From assembly GCA_015059685.1 (NCBI GenBank), contig SUZW01000011.1, positions 1-64,000 on the forward strand: a stretch of 64,000 nt of DNA. Reading direction: 5' to 3'. Under the pieces are notes generated by a model. That model made no database searches. It was given only the letters and a program-made list of their open reading frames with translations, and had not been told where the DNA came from. The position numbers and the translations under genes are program-made. This DNA comes from Rikenellaceae bacterium. GTDB taxonomy: Bacteria; Bacteroidota; Bacteroidia; Bacteroidales; Rikenellaceae. This document shows positions 21,560 through 29,820 of this stretch, piece by piece (within the stretch, counting starts at the first letter, position 1; each line of letters opens with the position of its first letter).

Positions 21560-22270
21560 ATGGAGAACAACGAGACAAAAAGCGAAATGGTGCGTGATAT
21601 GTTCAACAACATAGCACCCACATACGATCGTCTGAACCACATCCTCTCCCTGGATATCGACCGCCTATGGCGCAAGCGTGTCGTACGCATCGTTCGTCGC
21701 AAGGGGGCAAAACGAATACTCGACATGGCAACAGGCACGGGCGACCTTGCCATAGCCCTTGCCCGCAAAATCGCAGGAAGTTCAATCTTTGCTGCCGACT
21801 TCTCGAGCGAGATGTTGGCCATAGCACAGCAGAAGATTGAGCGACAGGGACTCGACGAGCGCATCACACTCGAGGAGTGCGATGCCGAGCATATCACCCT
21901 GCCCGACGAGTCGGTTGATGCCGCCACGGTGGCCTTTGGCGTGCGCAACTTCGAGAATCAGAAGGAGGCACTTATCGAGATGAAGCGCACGATAAAGGTG
22001 GGCGGGCACCTCGTTGTATTGGAGTTTTCAAGCCCTAAATGCGCTTTGGTGCGCTACTTCTACCGCCTCTACTCACACCATATCCTGCCGGCTATAGGTC
22101 GTATGGTATCACGCCACAACAACGCCTACACCTACCTCCCCGAGTCGATAGATGGCTTCGCTTCGCCCGAGGAGTTTATCGCATTGTTGCACGAGGTGGG
22201 TTTTGCAAAGGTTGAGCGTCGCTCACAAAGTTTCGGTATCGCCCAAATCTACATAGCCACAAAGGAGTAA
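21560..22270 (+). CDS. ubiE/menG: Demethylmenaquinone methyltransferase
   Basis: MFNNIAPTYDRLNHILSLDIDRLWR; LDMATGTGDLAI; EFSSPK. Confidence 0.93.
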   Translation: MENNETKSEMVRDMFNNIAPTYDRLNHILSLDIDRLWRKRVVRIVRRKGAKRILDMATGTGDLAIALARKIAGSSIFAADFSSEMLAIAQQKIERQGLDERITLEECDAEHITLPDESVDAATVAFGVRNFENQKEALIEMKRTIKVGGHLVVLEFSSPKCALVRYFYRLYSHHILPAIGRMVSRHNNAYTYLPESIDGFASPEEFIALLHEVGFAKVERRSQSFGIAQIYIATKE

Positions 22271-22767
22271 TGAGAGGAGTTTTAAGATATTTGCTAATTG
22301 CGATAGTTGCCATTGTCACAATCTCGTTGACTACGGGCTGCGCACGCAAGCAGACACCAAAGCAGAAGTTTCAGGTGGTGTCGGTAGATGGAGTGCGTGG
22401 CAGCATAGGCAAGGGGTGGCAGATATCGCTCACCGTAGCCAACAACACCGCCTCGAACCTCCATATCACAGCCGGTGAAGCCGATGTGTACTACAAGGGG
22501 AGCAAGATGGCAAACATTGTCCTCGACGACAATGTGCTGTTACCACGACGCCGATGCAGCCAGGTCGTTGTTCCGCTGCGACTCAAACTCTCGAACCCAC
22601 TCGGAGCCTTGGCCGTGTTGAGCAATATTCGGAGTGGAAGATTTGCAGATATTACGATCGATTACTCGATAACGCTCTCTGCCTTTGCCTCGCATCGCAC
22701 CCTCTCGCAGAGTGGCGTAGCGTTGGAGGATATCGCCCGAAAATTTAACTATAGACTCAAAAACTGA
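22270..22767 (+). CDS. Small lipoprotein, possibly LEA14-like fold
   Basis: Lipobox LTTGC; overlaps ubiE stop; LTVANNTASNLHI. Confidence 0.6.
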   Translation: MRGVLRYLLIAIVAIVTISLTTGCARKQTPKQKFQVVSVDGVRGSIGKGWQISLTVANNTASNLHITAGEADVYYKGSKMANIVLDDNVLLPRRRCSQVVVPLRLKLSNPLGALAVLSNIRSGRFADITIDYSITLSAFASHRTLSQSGVALEDIARKFNYRLKN

Positions 22768-22768
22768 T

Positions 22769-23290
22769 ATGAAAAAGATAGTTTTGCTATTTGCAACATT
22801 GCTCCTCTCGGCAACCTCGATGGCGCAGGTTGTTATAACGGAGCCTGTGCTCTCGGAGCCTCAATCTGCGGAGGCGCAACCTGCGGCACCTCGCCTCACC
22901 ATAAAGGAACGCCTTGCCCGCCCTGCGCAGGTGGACTCGCTGACCGTTGTAAACGAAACGGTCGTAGTGCAGGAGAATGGCGACGCTGCCGCTATCGTCA
23001 GTGGCAACCTCAACCAAGAGCCAAAGGCTATAGGTGGCTATCGCATCGTAATATTTATGAACAACTCGCAGAGTGCCCGTCGTGATGCAGTCGCAGCGCA
23101 AGAGTCCTTCTCGCAGCTCTTTCCCGAGGAGCAGTCGTACCTCTCGTACGAAAATCCGTACTTCAAGGTCACGGTCGGAAACTGCACCTCGCAAGATGAA
23201 GCCATTATTCTCCTCGGTCGTCTTCGTGGCACCTTCCCGAAGGCGTTTATCGTGCGAGAGAATATAGCTATCGGTGAGTTCGCCCGATAA
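22769..23290 (+). CDS. SPOR-domain-like secreted protein
   Basis: Signal peptide; C-terminal GGYRIVIFMNNSQSARRDAVAAQESF...VTVGNCTSQDEAIILLGRLRGTFPKAFIVRENI. Confidence 0.72.
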   Translation: MKKIVLLFATLLLSATSMAQVVITEPVLSEPQSAEAQPAAPRLTIKERLARPAQVDSLTVVNETVVVQENGDAAAIVSGNLNQEPKAIGGYRIVIFMNNSQSARRDAVAAQESFSQLFPEEQSYLSYENPYFKVTVGNCTSQDEAIILLGRLRGTFPKAFIVRENIAIGEFAR

Positions 23291-23407
23291 AAATGGCATT
23301 TTAGCCATATTTATACCAATTTTTGAGATAAAAATTTGGTTTTGCGAAATTGTCTGCTTAAATTTGTAGTGAGCAAAAGATTGTTAAACCTTAAAAACAT
23401 TACGATT

Positions 23408-23686
23408 ATGAAGAAGATTATGACATTGGCGATTGTCGCCCTCGCAGCAGTAGCTATGGTATCGTGTTGTGGCCAGCCAAAGCAGAAGATAGGTGCTTGT
23501 GGTGAGCCTTGCTGTCAGCCAAAGGTTGAGTGTGCAGCTTGCCCTGCAAAGGCAGAGTGCCCAAAAGCTCAAGCAGAGTGCCCACAGGCAAAGTGCGCAG
23601 AGTGTCCTGTAAAGGCAGAGTGTCCAAAGGTGAAGGCCGAGTGTCCAGCAAAGGCTGAGTGTCCACAGGCACAGCCTGCAAAATAG
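23408..23686 (+). CDS. Small Cys-rich lipoprotein with CPxKAEC repeats
   Basis: MKKIMTLAIVALAAVAMVSCC lipobox then repeated ECPxKAECP / AECPQAKC units. Confidence 0.75.
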   Translation: MKKIMTLAIVALAAVAMVSCCGQPKQKIGACGEPCCQPKVECAACPAKAECPKAQAECPQAKCAECPVKAECPKVKAECPAKAECPQAQPAK

Positions 23687-23707
23687 TTAGCAAGTTAAAC
23701 AAAAAGT

Positions 23708-23746
23708 AGAGAGGGTGTTCGTTTGTCCGAACACCCTCTCTGTTTT
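23708..23746 (+). terminator. Intrinsic terminator
   Basis: AGAGAGGGTGTTCG-tttgtc-CGAACACCCTCTCT GTTTT, 14-bp perfect stem. Confidence 0.85.
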
Positions 23747-23778
23747 GCTCCAATATCGAAACTATCATTTATTCAAAA

Positions 23779-23828
23779 TCGGAGATTATTGAGGAAATTT
23801 TGGGCGAGGCAAGGTAACGAAAGCGGAG
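23779..23828. repeat. Partial copy of the inverted-repeat hairpin element
   Basis: GAGGAAATTTTGGGCGAGGCAAGGTAACGAAAGCGGAGCTACC shares GGAAATTTT...GCGA.GC.AGG..ACGAAAGCGSAG with the 17.4 kb element. Confidence 0.5.
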
Positions 23829-23889
23829 CTACCACAAAAAAGGCGTGTCCGTTGTGGATCACGCCCTTACCATTTGCAGCCTCTTTGTT

Positions 23890-24438
23890 TTAGTGGCAGC
23901 ACTCATCACCGCAGTGGTGCTCCTCGCCACAGCTATCGCAGTGGTCGTGGTCGCAACCGCACGAGCAGCCGCCCTTTGGAGCGAGGTCTTCGGGAGTTAC
24001 ATCACGCACCTCAACAACCTCAACATCGAAGTTCAAGGTCTTGCCCGCCATTGGGTGGTTGAAGTCCATCATCACCGACTCCTCCTTAACCTCCTTGATA
24101 ATACCATTCATGCGGTGGCCCTCGGCATCGCTCATAGGCACGATATTACCCACGAACAACATCTCCTCGACAACCTTGCCATCCATCATAAACACGGTCT
24201 TTGGCAACTCCACGATAGCCTCGGCGATAACCTCACCATAGCCGTCTGCAGGCTCCAAAGTGAACGACACCTTCTCGCCCGGCTCCTTGCCAATCAAAGC
24301 ACCCTCGAATTTAGGGAGCAACATACCTGCGCCACATACGAACTCGAGTGGGTGGCCCGGCTGGTTCTGGTCTGCAATCTGACCATCAACGGTAAGCGTA
24401 TAGTTTACCGCAACGAATTTTGAATTTTCTACCTTCAT
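23890..24438 (-). CDS. slyD: FKBP-type peptidyl-prolyl isomerase, SlyD-like
   Basis: VAVNYTLTVDGQIADQNQPGHPLEFVCGAGMLLPKFEGALIG; Cys/His-rich tail GGCSCGCDHDHCDSCGEEHHCGDECCH. Confidence 0.9.
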   Translation of the reverse strand: MKVENSKFVAVNYTLTVDGQIADQNQPGHPLEFVCGAGMLLPKFEGALIGKEPGEKVSFTLEPADGYGEVIAEAIVELPKTVFMMDGKVVEEMLFVGNIVPMSDAEGHRMNGIIKEVKEESVMMDFNHPMAGKTLNFDVEVVEVRDVTPEDLAPKGGCSCGCDHDHCDSCGEEHHCGDECCH

Positions 24439-24568
24439 AATTTACCTATTTTTTAAGTTATTGTTAATCCCTTAAGTTTTTAGCGAATGCAAAATTAAGA
24501 ATTAAAAATTAAAAAGCAAAAAGGTCGAGCAACAGCTCGACCTTCGTTCTCCGTATTAACCTTTCCGC

Positions 24569-25021
24569 TTACTCCTCCTTTGTCCAATAGCGTGATAGCG
24601 AGAATGGACCCAACGAGCCCTTGACACGCAGAGTCTTTTCGTCGTCGAAAGAGCACTCCACCTTGTAGGTCTTGCCATTTGTCGGCTTATAGACACTTCC
24701 GCCACCCCACACCTTACCTTTGGCATCGTAGCGAATACCCTTGATAATAACAATCTGGTCGGCAGGGGTGTTTCGCAACTCGGGGTTAGGATTTTTTATA
24801 TCCGTCTTGCGAGTTCCATCGGGGTGGTTAGGGTGTTCGAGCCAGACGATCTGCCCCTGATAGGAGCCATCCTCGCACTTTGTGAAGCGCACCTTCGAGA
24901 GATTACCCTCCTCCTCAACCTGATAGACACCAACGATTTTGTCGGCATCGCTCTGCGCAAAAACTGTTGTCGAGAACAACATTGCGAGTGTAAAAACACC
25001 CAATCTGAAAAGCTTTCTCAT
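24569..25021 (-). CDS. DUF2147-like secreted protein
   Basis: ADKIVGVYQVEEEGNLSKVRFTKCEDGSYQGQIVWL...IIKGIRYDAKGKVWGGGSVYKPTNGKTYKVECSF. Confidence 0.8.
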   Translation of the reverse strand: MRKLFRLGVFTLAMLFSTTVFAQSDADKIVGVYQVEEEGNLSKVRFTKCEDGSYQGQIVWLEHPNHPDGTRKTDIKNPNPELRNTPADQIVIIKGIRYDAKGKVWGGGSVYKPTNGKTYKVECSFDDEKTLRVKGSLGPFSLSRYWTKEE

Positions 25022-25082
25022 AGTATAAAATATATATGTTTTGCGGAGCAAATATAGCGATTTTTCATAAAAATGGCCGATT

Positions 25083-25114
25083 TTTGACTTTTCGGAATAA
25101 AATTATTATATTTG
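25083..25114 (+). promoter_or_regulatory. Promoter of shared leader, copy 1
   Basis: TTTG (25083-25086), 20-nt spacer, TATATTTG (25107-25114). Confidence 0.65.
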
Positions 25115-25387
25115 TGGTGCAGTCCTACCTATGGCTTGCAGACATATTTTTAATGAAAGTGTATTCGCTTTTATCCTTGAACGAAAATGTGGAAATTTTT
25201 AGAACACAAGGGAGAGCAACGCTCTCATCACTTGTATTGGTGTATTGGCACTTTCGTTGCCCTATACCAACCAATACTGGTGTGGGGTATTGTTTATTTG
25301 TGTTCGGGTTTTTCCACAACCTTCGTTCAGATAGACGAATTAGCTCCACACTTTCTTTATTTTTATTAACAGCATTTTTGGAGTGAA
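25115..25387 (+). repeat. Conserved ~270-nt 5' leader, copy 1
   Basis: Aligns over its whole length to the reverse complement of 30808-31098, e.g. CATCACTTGTAT[T/C]GGT, GGTGTGGGGTAT[T/A]GTTTATTT, CCACACTTTCTTTATTTTTAT. Confidence 0.8.
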
Positions 25388-25792
25388 ATGCACAAAACCT
25401 ATATTACAATGTTTTATGCTGTATATGAAAGTGGAAGAGTAGATATGAGATTGGAGTTTAATATGTTGCACAAATCGGGAGATATACTCTTCTTTGCCGA
25501 AGATCTCGACTATAAGCAAACACGCTACTACTACTTTATAGATAAAAGCCGCTTAAGAGTTCAGCTATCGCTAAAGGGATGCAAGATAAACCAGATTATT
25601 CTGCATCTCGAAGGCAGCCTCTCCCATGTAGAGCTTGAGATAGAGTCGCCAAATCATGGCGTTGAAGTGGTTGAAGTATATAAGGAACACCCTCTATCTA
25701 TGCCCCATCTATCCTATCTCGCAACTATTTTTGGTTATATAAACCGAGTCGGATACGAGGCGTATCGTAAATATGACCTGAAATTAGAATAG
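25388..25792 (+). CDS. Hypothetical protein, no family recognised
   Basis: 134-aa ORF directly after the shared leader; strong terminator GGGAGTGTCTAA...TTAGACGCTCCC follows. Confidence 0.65.
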   Translation: MHKTYITMFYAVYESGRVDMRLEFNMLHKSGDILFFAEDLDYKQTRYYYFIDKSRLRVQLSLKGCKINQIILHLEGSLSHVELEIESPNHGVEVVEVYKEHPLSMPHLSYLATIFGYINRVGYEAYRKYDLKLE

Positions 25793-25825
25793 GGAGTGTC
25801 TAATAAGTTTTTAGACGCTCCCTTG
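25793..25825 (+). terminator. Hairpin terminator
   Basis: GGGAGTGTCTAA-taagttt-TTAGACGCTCCC. Confidence 0.65.
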
Positions 25826-25835
25826 CTGTTAGAAG

Positions 25836-25975
25836 TTGTATAACAAGAGCTATTTTGAAGCTGCTCGAAGGCTGGAAAAGCGGAGTTTACTTAGTGTAAA
25901 TGAGCATTTTACAGACAAGGCAGATGCCAAAAGAGCCTTGTTAGACAGCTTCCATTTTGTAGAAGGTTGAATAAG
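25836..25975. repeat. Inverted-repeat hairpin element (divergent copy)
   Basis: AAAAGCGGAGTTTACTTAGTGTAAATGAGCATTT core matches 17.4 kb core; outer arms GAAGCTG...AAGGCT / AGCCTT...CAGCTTC. Confidence 0.6.
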
Positions 25976-25980
25976 TAACT

Positions 25981-28797
25981 CTACTCCTCGTTTTTGCAGA
26001 CAAGGTTTCTGTCGCCGTAGCCGTTATCAATCTTCGTTACATACGGGAAGAACTTCGAGCGTGCCACCCACGCCAACGGGAAGGCGGCCTCCCGGCGGGA
26101 GTATGGGTGCGACCACTCACCCGCAATCTCCTCGGCAATATGCGGTGCGTTGGCTACAACATTGTCCGCCTCGCCATTTATCGCCTCCGCCTCACGCTTA
26201 ATCTGCACCAAGGCCTCGATAAAGCGGTCCATCTCCTCCTTTGGCTCGCTCTCGGTAGGCTCAACCATCAGCGTCTCGTGAACAGGGAACGACAAGGTTG
26301 GAGCGTGGAAGCCGTAGTCCATCAAGCGGTGAGCCACATCGCCACAATCTACGCCATAGTCACGCTTGAAGTGGGTCAAGTCGAGTATCATCTCGTGACC
26401 TACACGGCCCGTTTCGCCCGAGTAGTAGGTGCGGAACTCATCTTTGATAGCCGAAGCCATATAGTTGGCATTCACGATAGCCATCTCGGTCGCCTTACGC
26501 AAGCCCGCCTCGCCAAGCATCTTGATATAGCCGTAGGTGATAGGCAACATGAGTGCCGAGCCCCAAGGCGCTGACGATACGGCGGTGATGCCCTCGTCAC
26601 CTCCCGTAGGCACAACCGAGTGCGAAGGGAGGAATGGTGCGAGGTGCGAAGCCACGCAGATAGGGCCTACGCCCGGGCCACCGCCACCGTGAGGCATTGC
26701 GAAGGTCTTATGAAGGTTGAGGTGGCAGACATCGGCTCCGATAAAGCCAGGATTGGTCAAACCAACCTGTGCATTCATATTTGCACCATCCATATAGACC
26801 TCGCCACCTGCATCGTGGATAGTATCTACAATCTCTCGAATACGGCTCTCGAATACACCATGTGTCGAAGGGTATGTTACCATCAAGGCGCACAGCTCCG
26901 AAGAGTACTGCTCCGCCTTTGCCTTCAAATCATCAACATCTATATTTCCGTGTTCGTCGCACGCCACGGTAACAATCTTCATACCTGCCATCGCTGCCGA
27001 AGCCGGGTTTGTGCCGTGTGCCGAAGCCGGTATCAAGACGATATTACGATAGCCCTGGTTGCGGCTCTGGTGGTAGGCACGGATAACCATCAAGCCCGAA
27101 TACTCGCCCGCAGCACCCGAATTTGGCTGCACGGAGCAGGCGGCAAAGCCCGTGATGGTTGCCAAGTCACTCTCCAACTCCTCGATAAGTGCAGTGTAGC
27201 CCTCACGCTGGTCGGCAGGGGCAAATGGGTGGATATTCTGGAAGCCCGACAACGAGAGTGGCTGCATCAAAGCGGCAGCATTCAACTTCATTGTGCAAGA
27301 GCCGAGCGAAATCATCGAGTTTGCCAACGAGATATCTCGCAACTCGAGCTGCTTGATATAGCGCATCAACTCACTCTCGGAACGGTAGCGGTTAAATACA
27401 GGCTCGGTCAGATATGCCGACTTGCGAGCCATAAACGATTGTGGCTCGGTTGCGTGGGCAACCTTCTTCATCTTCTTGCCCTTAACCTCGGCAAAAATTG
27501 CGATAACCTCCTCAACCTCGGCAGGTGTGGTAACATCGTCAAACGACAATCGCACACGGAACTCCGACGGGTAGTAGAAGTTTATGCGGTGCTCCTCCGC
27601 TACCGACTCCACAACCGAGGCCTCCGCCTCGACCTCGAGCGTGTCGAAGAAGTTTGTGCAGGCGAGCTTGTAGCCGAGAGCCTCGATACCCTTCGCTGCG
27701 GTCTGCGCTGCGAGGTGGGCAGTAAGGGCGGCACGACGCAAACCCTCGGCACCGTTATATACGCAGTAGAAGCCTACAATCGAGGCCATCAAAGCCGATG
27801 CGGTACAGATATTCGAGGTTGCGCGCTCACGCTTGATGTGCTGCTCACGCATCTGCAACGCCATACGCAGCGCTCTGCGACCGAGTCTATCGACCGAAAC
27901 ACCGATAATACGACCCGGCATATTGCGCTTGAAAGCCTCTTTCGTAGCCATATATCCCGCTGAAGGGCCACCAAAGCCCATCGGACAACCTAAACGCTGG
28001 GTTGAACCCACGGCAATATCTGCGCCCCACTCGGCAGGAGGAGCGAAAAGAGCCAACGAGAGCAAATCTGCATCGGCCGTTACGAGCGCACCTACAGCGT
28101 GTGCCGCAGCGACAAAGTCGGCATAGTCACGCACCTCGCCATTGGCAGCAGGATACTGCACGATAGCACCAAACTCCTTGCCCGTAAATGTGTAATCGGC
28201 GTAATTATCAACTATCAATTCAATGCCGAACGGCTCACTGCGGGTGAGCAGTACATCGAGTGTCTGTGGAAAGATATTCTCATCGACAAAGAGGAGGTTG
28301 CGCCCCTCCTTCACCGCCTCTCGTGAGCGCAACGAGAACATCATCGCCATAGCCTCGGCAGCGGCTGTTCCCTCGTCGAGCAACGAGCAGTTGGCAATCT
28401 CCATACCCGTAAGCGAGATAATTGCGGTCTGGTAATTCAAAAGAGCCTCCAAGCGACCTTGCGAAATCTCGGCCTGATAAGGGGTGTAGGAGGTGTACCA
28501 CGCAGGGTTCTCGAAGACATTGCGCATAACGGCTGCCGAGCCACCATTCGGATAGTAGCCCATACCGATAAATGAACGGAACTGCTCATTTCGTGCTGCA
28601 AGCTCCTGGATATGGGCCGCAAACTCATACTCGCTCATCGCCTCCGAGAGTGCGAGAGGGGCATTGAGGCGGATATCCGCAGGTATAACCTGCGCAATGA
28701 GTTCATCTACCGAGCCGACACCAATGGTATCGAGCATCGCTTTGAGTGTTTCGGGGTTGGTTGTCCCGATGTGTCGATTGACAAATTGGTCGAACAT
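25981..28797 (-). CDS. gcvP: Glycine dehydrogenase (decarboxylating), full-length P protein
   Basis: FVNRHIG; MGYYPNGGSAAVMRNVFENPAWYTSYTPYQAEISQGRLEALLNYQ; HLNLHKTFAMPHGGGGPGVGPI. Confidence 0.96.
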   Translation of the reverse strand: MFDQFVNRHIGTTNPETLKAMLDTIGVGSVDELIAQVIPADIRLNAPLALSEAMSEYEFAAHIQELAARNEQFRSFIGMGYYPNGGSAAVMRNVFENPAWYTSYTPYQAEISQGRLEALLNYQTAIISLTGMEIANCSLLDEGTAAAEAMAMMFSLRSREAVKEGRNLLFVDENIFPQTLDVLLTRSEPFGIELIVDNYADYTFTGKEFGAIVQYPAANGEVRDYADFVAAAHAVGALVTADADLLSLALFAPPAEWGADIAVGSTQRLGCPMGFGGPSAGYMATKEAFKRNMPGRIIGVSVDRLGRRALRMALQMREQHIKRERATSNICTASALMASIVGFYCVYNGAEGLRRAALTAHLAAQTAAKGIEALGYKLACTNFFDTLEVEAEASVVESVAEEHRINFYYPSEFRVRLSFDDVTTPAEVEEVIAIFAEVKGKKMKKVAHATEPQSFMARKSAYLTEPVFNRYRSESELMRYIKQLELRDISLANSMISLGSCTMKLNAAALMQPLSLSGFQNIHPFAPADQREGYTALIEELESDLATITGFAACSVQPNSGAAGEYSGLMVIRAYHQSRNQGYRNIVLIPASAHGTNPASAAMAGMKIVTVACDEHGNIDVDDLKAKAEQYSSELCALMVTYPSTHGVFESRIREIVDTIHDAGGEVYMDGANMNAQVGLTNPGFIGADVCHLNLHKTFAMPHGGGGPGVGPICVASHLAPFLPSHSVVPTGGDEGITAVSSAPWGSALMLPITYGYIKMLGEAGLRKATEMAIVNANYMASAIKDEFRTYYSGETGRVGHEMILDLTHFKRDYGVDCGDVAHRLMDYGFHAPTLSFPVHETLMVEPTESEPKEEMDRFIEALVQIKREAEAINGEADNVVANAPHIAEEIAGEWSHPYSRREAAFPLAWVARSKFFPYVTKIDNGYGDRNLVCKNEE

Positions 28798-28907
28798 ATA
28801 TCTCTAATTTTAGTTATTTCAGTTACTACAAAGGTAATAAAAATAATCGAAAGTTTACTATTATTTTTATATCTTTGCACCAAACCAAACAACAAAACAA
28901 AAATAAT

Positions 28908-29699
28908 ATGAAAAAGTTGTTCTATCTTCTAACCCTTGTATTGGTCGTTGCGTGTGCCAAGCCTACGACCGAGCGACCTCTTATCGGCATCTCGTGCGGT
29001 GCAGACGAATACCACGCAACCCTCCATTTGGCCTATGTAAATGCCGTATATAAGGGTGGCGGAACGCCTGTGCTTATACCGCCTATGACCGATAGTGTGG
29101 CCCTGCTCAATATTTTGCAAAACCTCGATGGCGTCATTATGAGTGGTGGCGAAGATGTTGCCCCTGCATACTATGGCGAGGAGCCTCACGAGAAGCTTGG
29201 CTATGTAAACGATTTCCGTGACACCTACGACCTTATCTTGGCCCGTATGGCGCACGATATGGGGATACCGATGTTGGGTATATGCCGAGGTGTGCAACTC
29301 ATAAATGTTCTATTCGGTGGCACTCTTGTGCAGGATATACCCGCACAACGCCCAGAGTGGAACTTGATACACCGCCCTCAAGGAGAAGATGACCAGCCGA
29401 TGCACGATGTCAGCTTTGAGACCGACTCGCAGTTGGCCAAGATGTTTGGTACAACCGAGCTGAACACCAACTCACGCCACCACCAGGCTGTCAAGGATGT
29501 TGCTCCGGGCTTCCGCCTTGTAGCGAAGGCTTCCGACGGCACATCCGAGGCCATCGAGTCTATCGAGGGCAAACCTATCTGGGGCACACAATTCCACCCC
29601 GAGTTGATGTTCGAAGCGGGCGACGACACTGCTCTCAACATCTTCAAAGCCTTTGTCGAGAAGGCCAACGAATACCGCAAAACGAAGTGCGCTCGATAG
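28908..29699 (+). CDS. Gamma-glutamyl-gamma-aminobutyrate hydrolase-like class I glutamine amidotransferase, predicted lipoprotein
   Basis: LTLVLVVACAKP lipobox; DGVIMSGGEDVAPAYYGEEP; MLGICRGVQLINVLFGGTLVQDI; QFHPE. Confidence 0.85.
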   Translation: MKKLFYLLTLVLVVACAKPTTERPLIGISCGADEYHATLHLAYVNAVYKGGGTPVLIPPMTDSVALLNILQNLDGVIMSGGEDVAPAYYGEEPHEKLGYVNDFRDTYDLILARMAHDMGIPMLGICRGVQLINVLFGGTLVQDIPAQRPEWNLIHRPQGEDDQPMHDVSFETDSQLAKMFGTTELNTNSRHHQAVKDVAPGFRLVAKASDGTSEAIESIEGKPIWGTQFHPELMFEAGDDTALNIFKAFVEKANEYRKTKCAR

Positions 29700-29721
29700 A
29701 GAGATTTATTAGATATTAAAG

Positions 29722-29760
29722 CAGCAGTGGTGCAAATTCGCTTTGCACCACTGCTGTTTT
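29722..29760 (+). terminator. Intrinsic terminator
   Basis: CAGCAGTGGTGCAAA-ttcgc-TTTGCACCACTGCTG TTTT, 15-bp perfect stem. Confidence 0.9.
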
Positions 29761-29820
29761 AGAATATATTGTACTCTAAAGTATAACTATAGCGAACAAC
29801 ATATTTCCTTTTCAGTTTGC

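Noticed and set aside
26620-27963. 447-aa ORF antisense to gcvP
   Set aside because: Shadow ORF from codon bias of the strong gcvP CDS; composition Cys/Arg/His-rich with no motif.
25981-28797. Possible glycine riboswitch/GCV locus
   Set aside because: gcvP stands alone and its upstream region (28798-28900) is too short and AT-rich to support a riboswitch; no aptamer motif seen.
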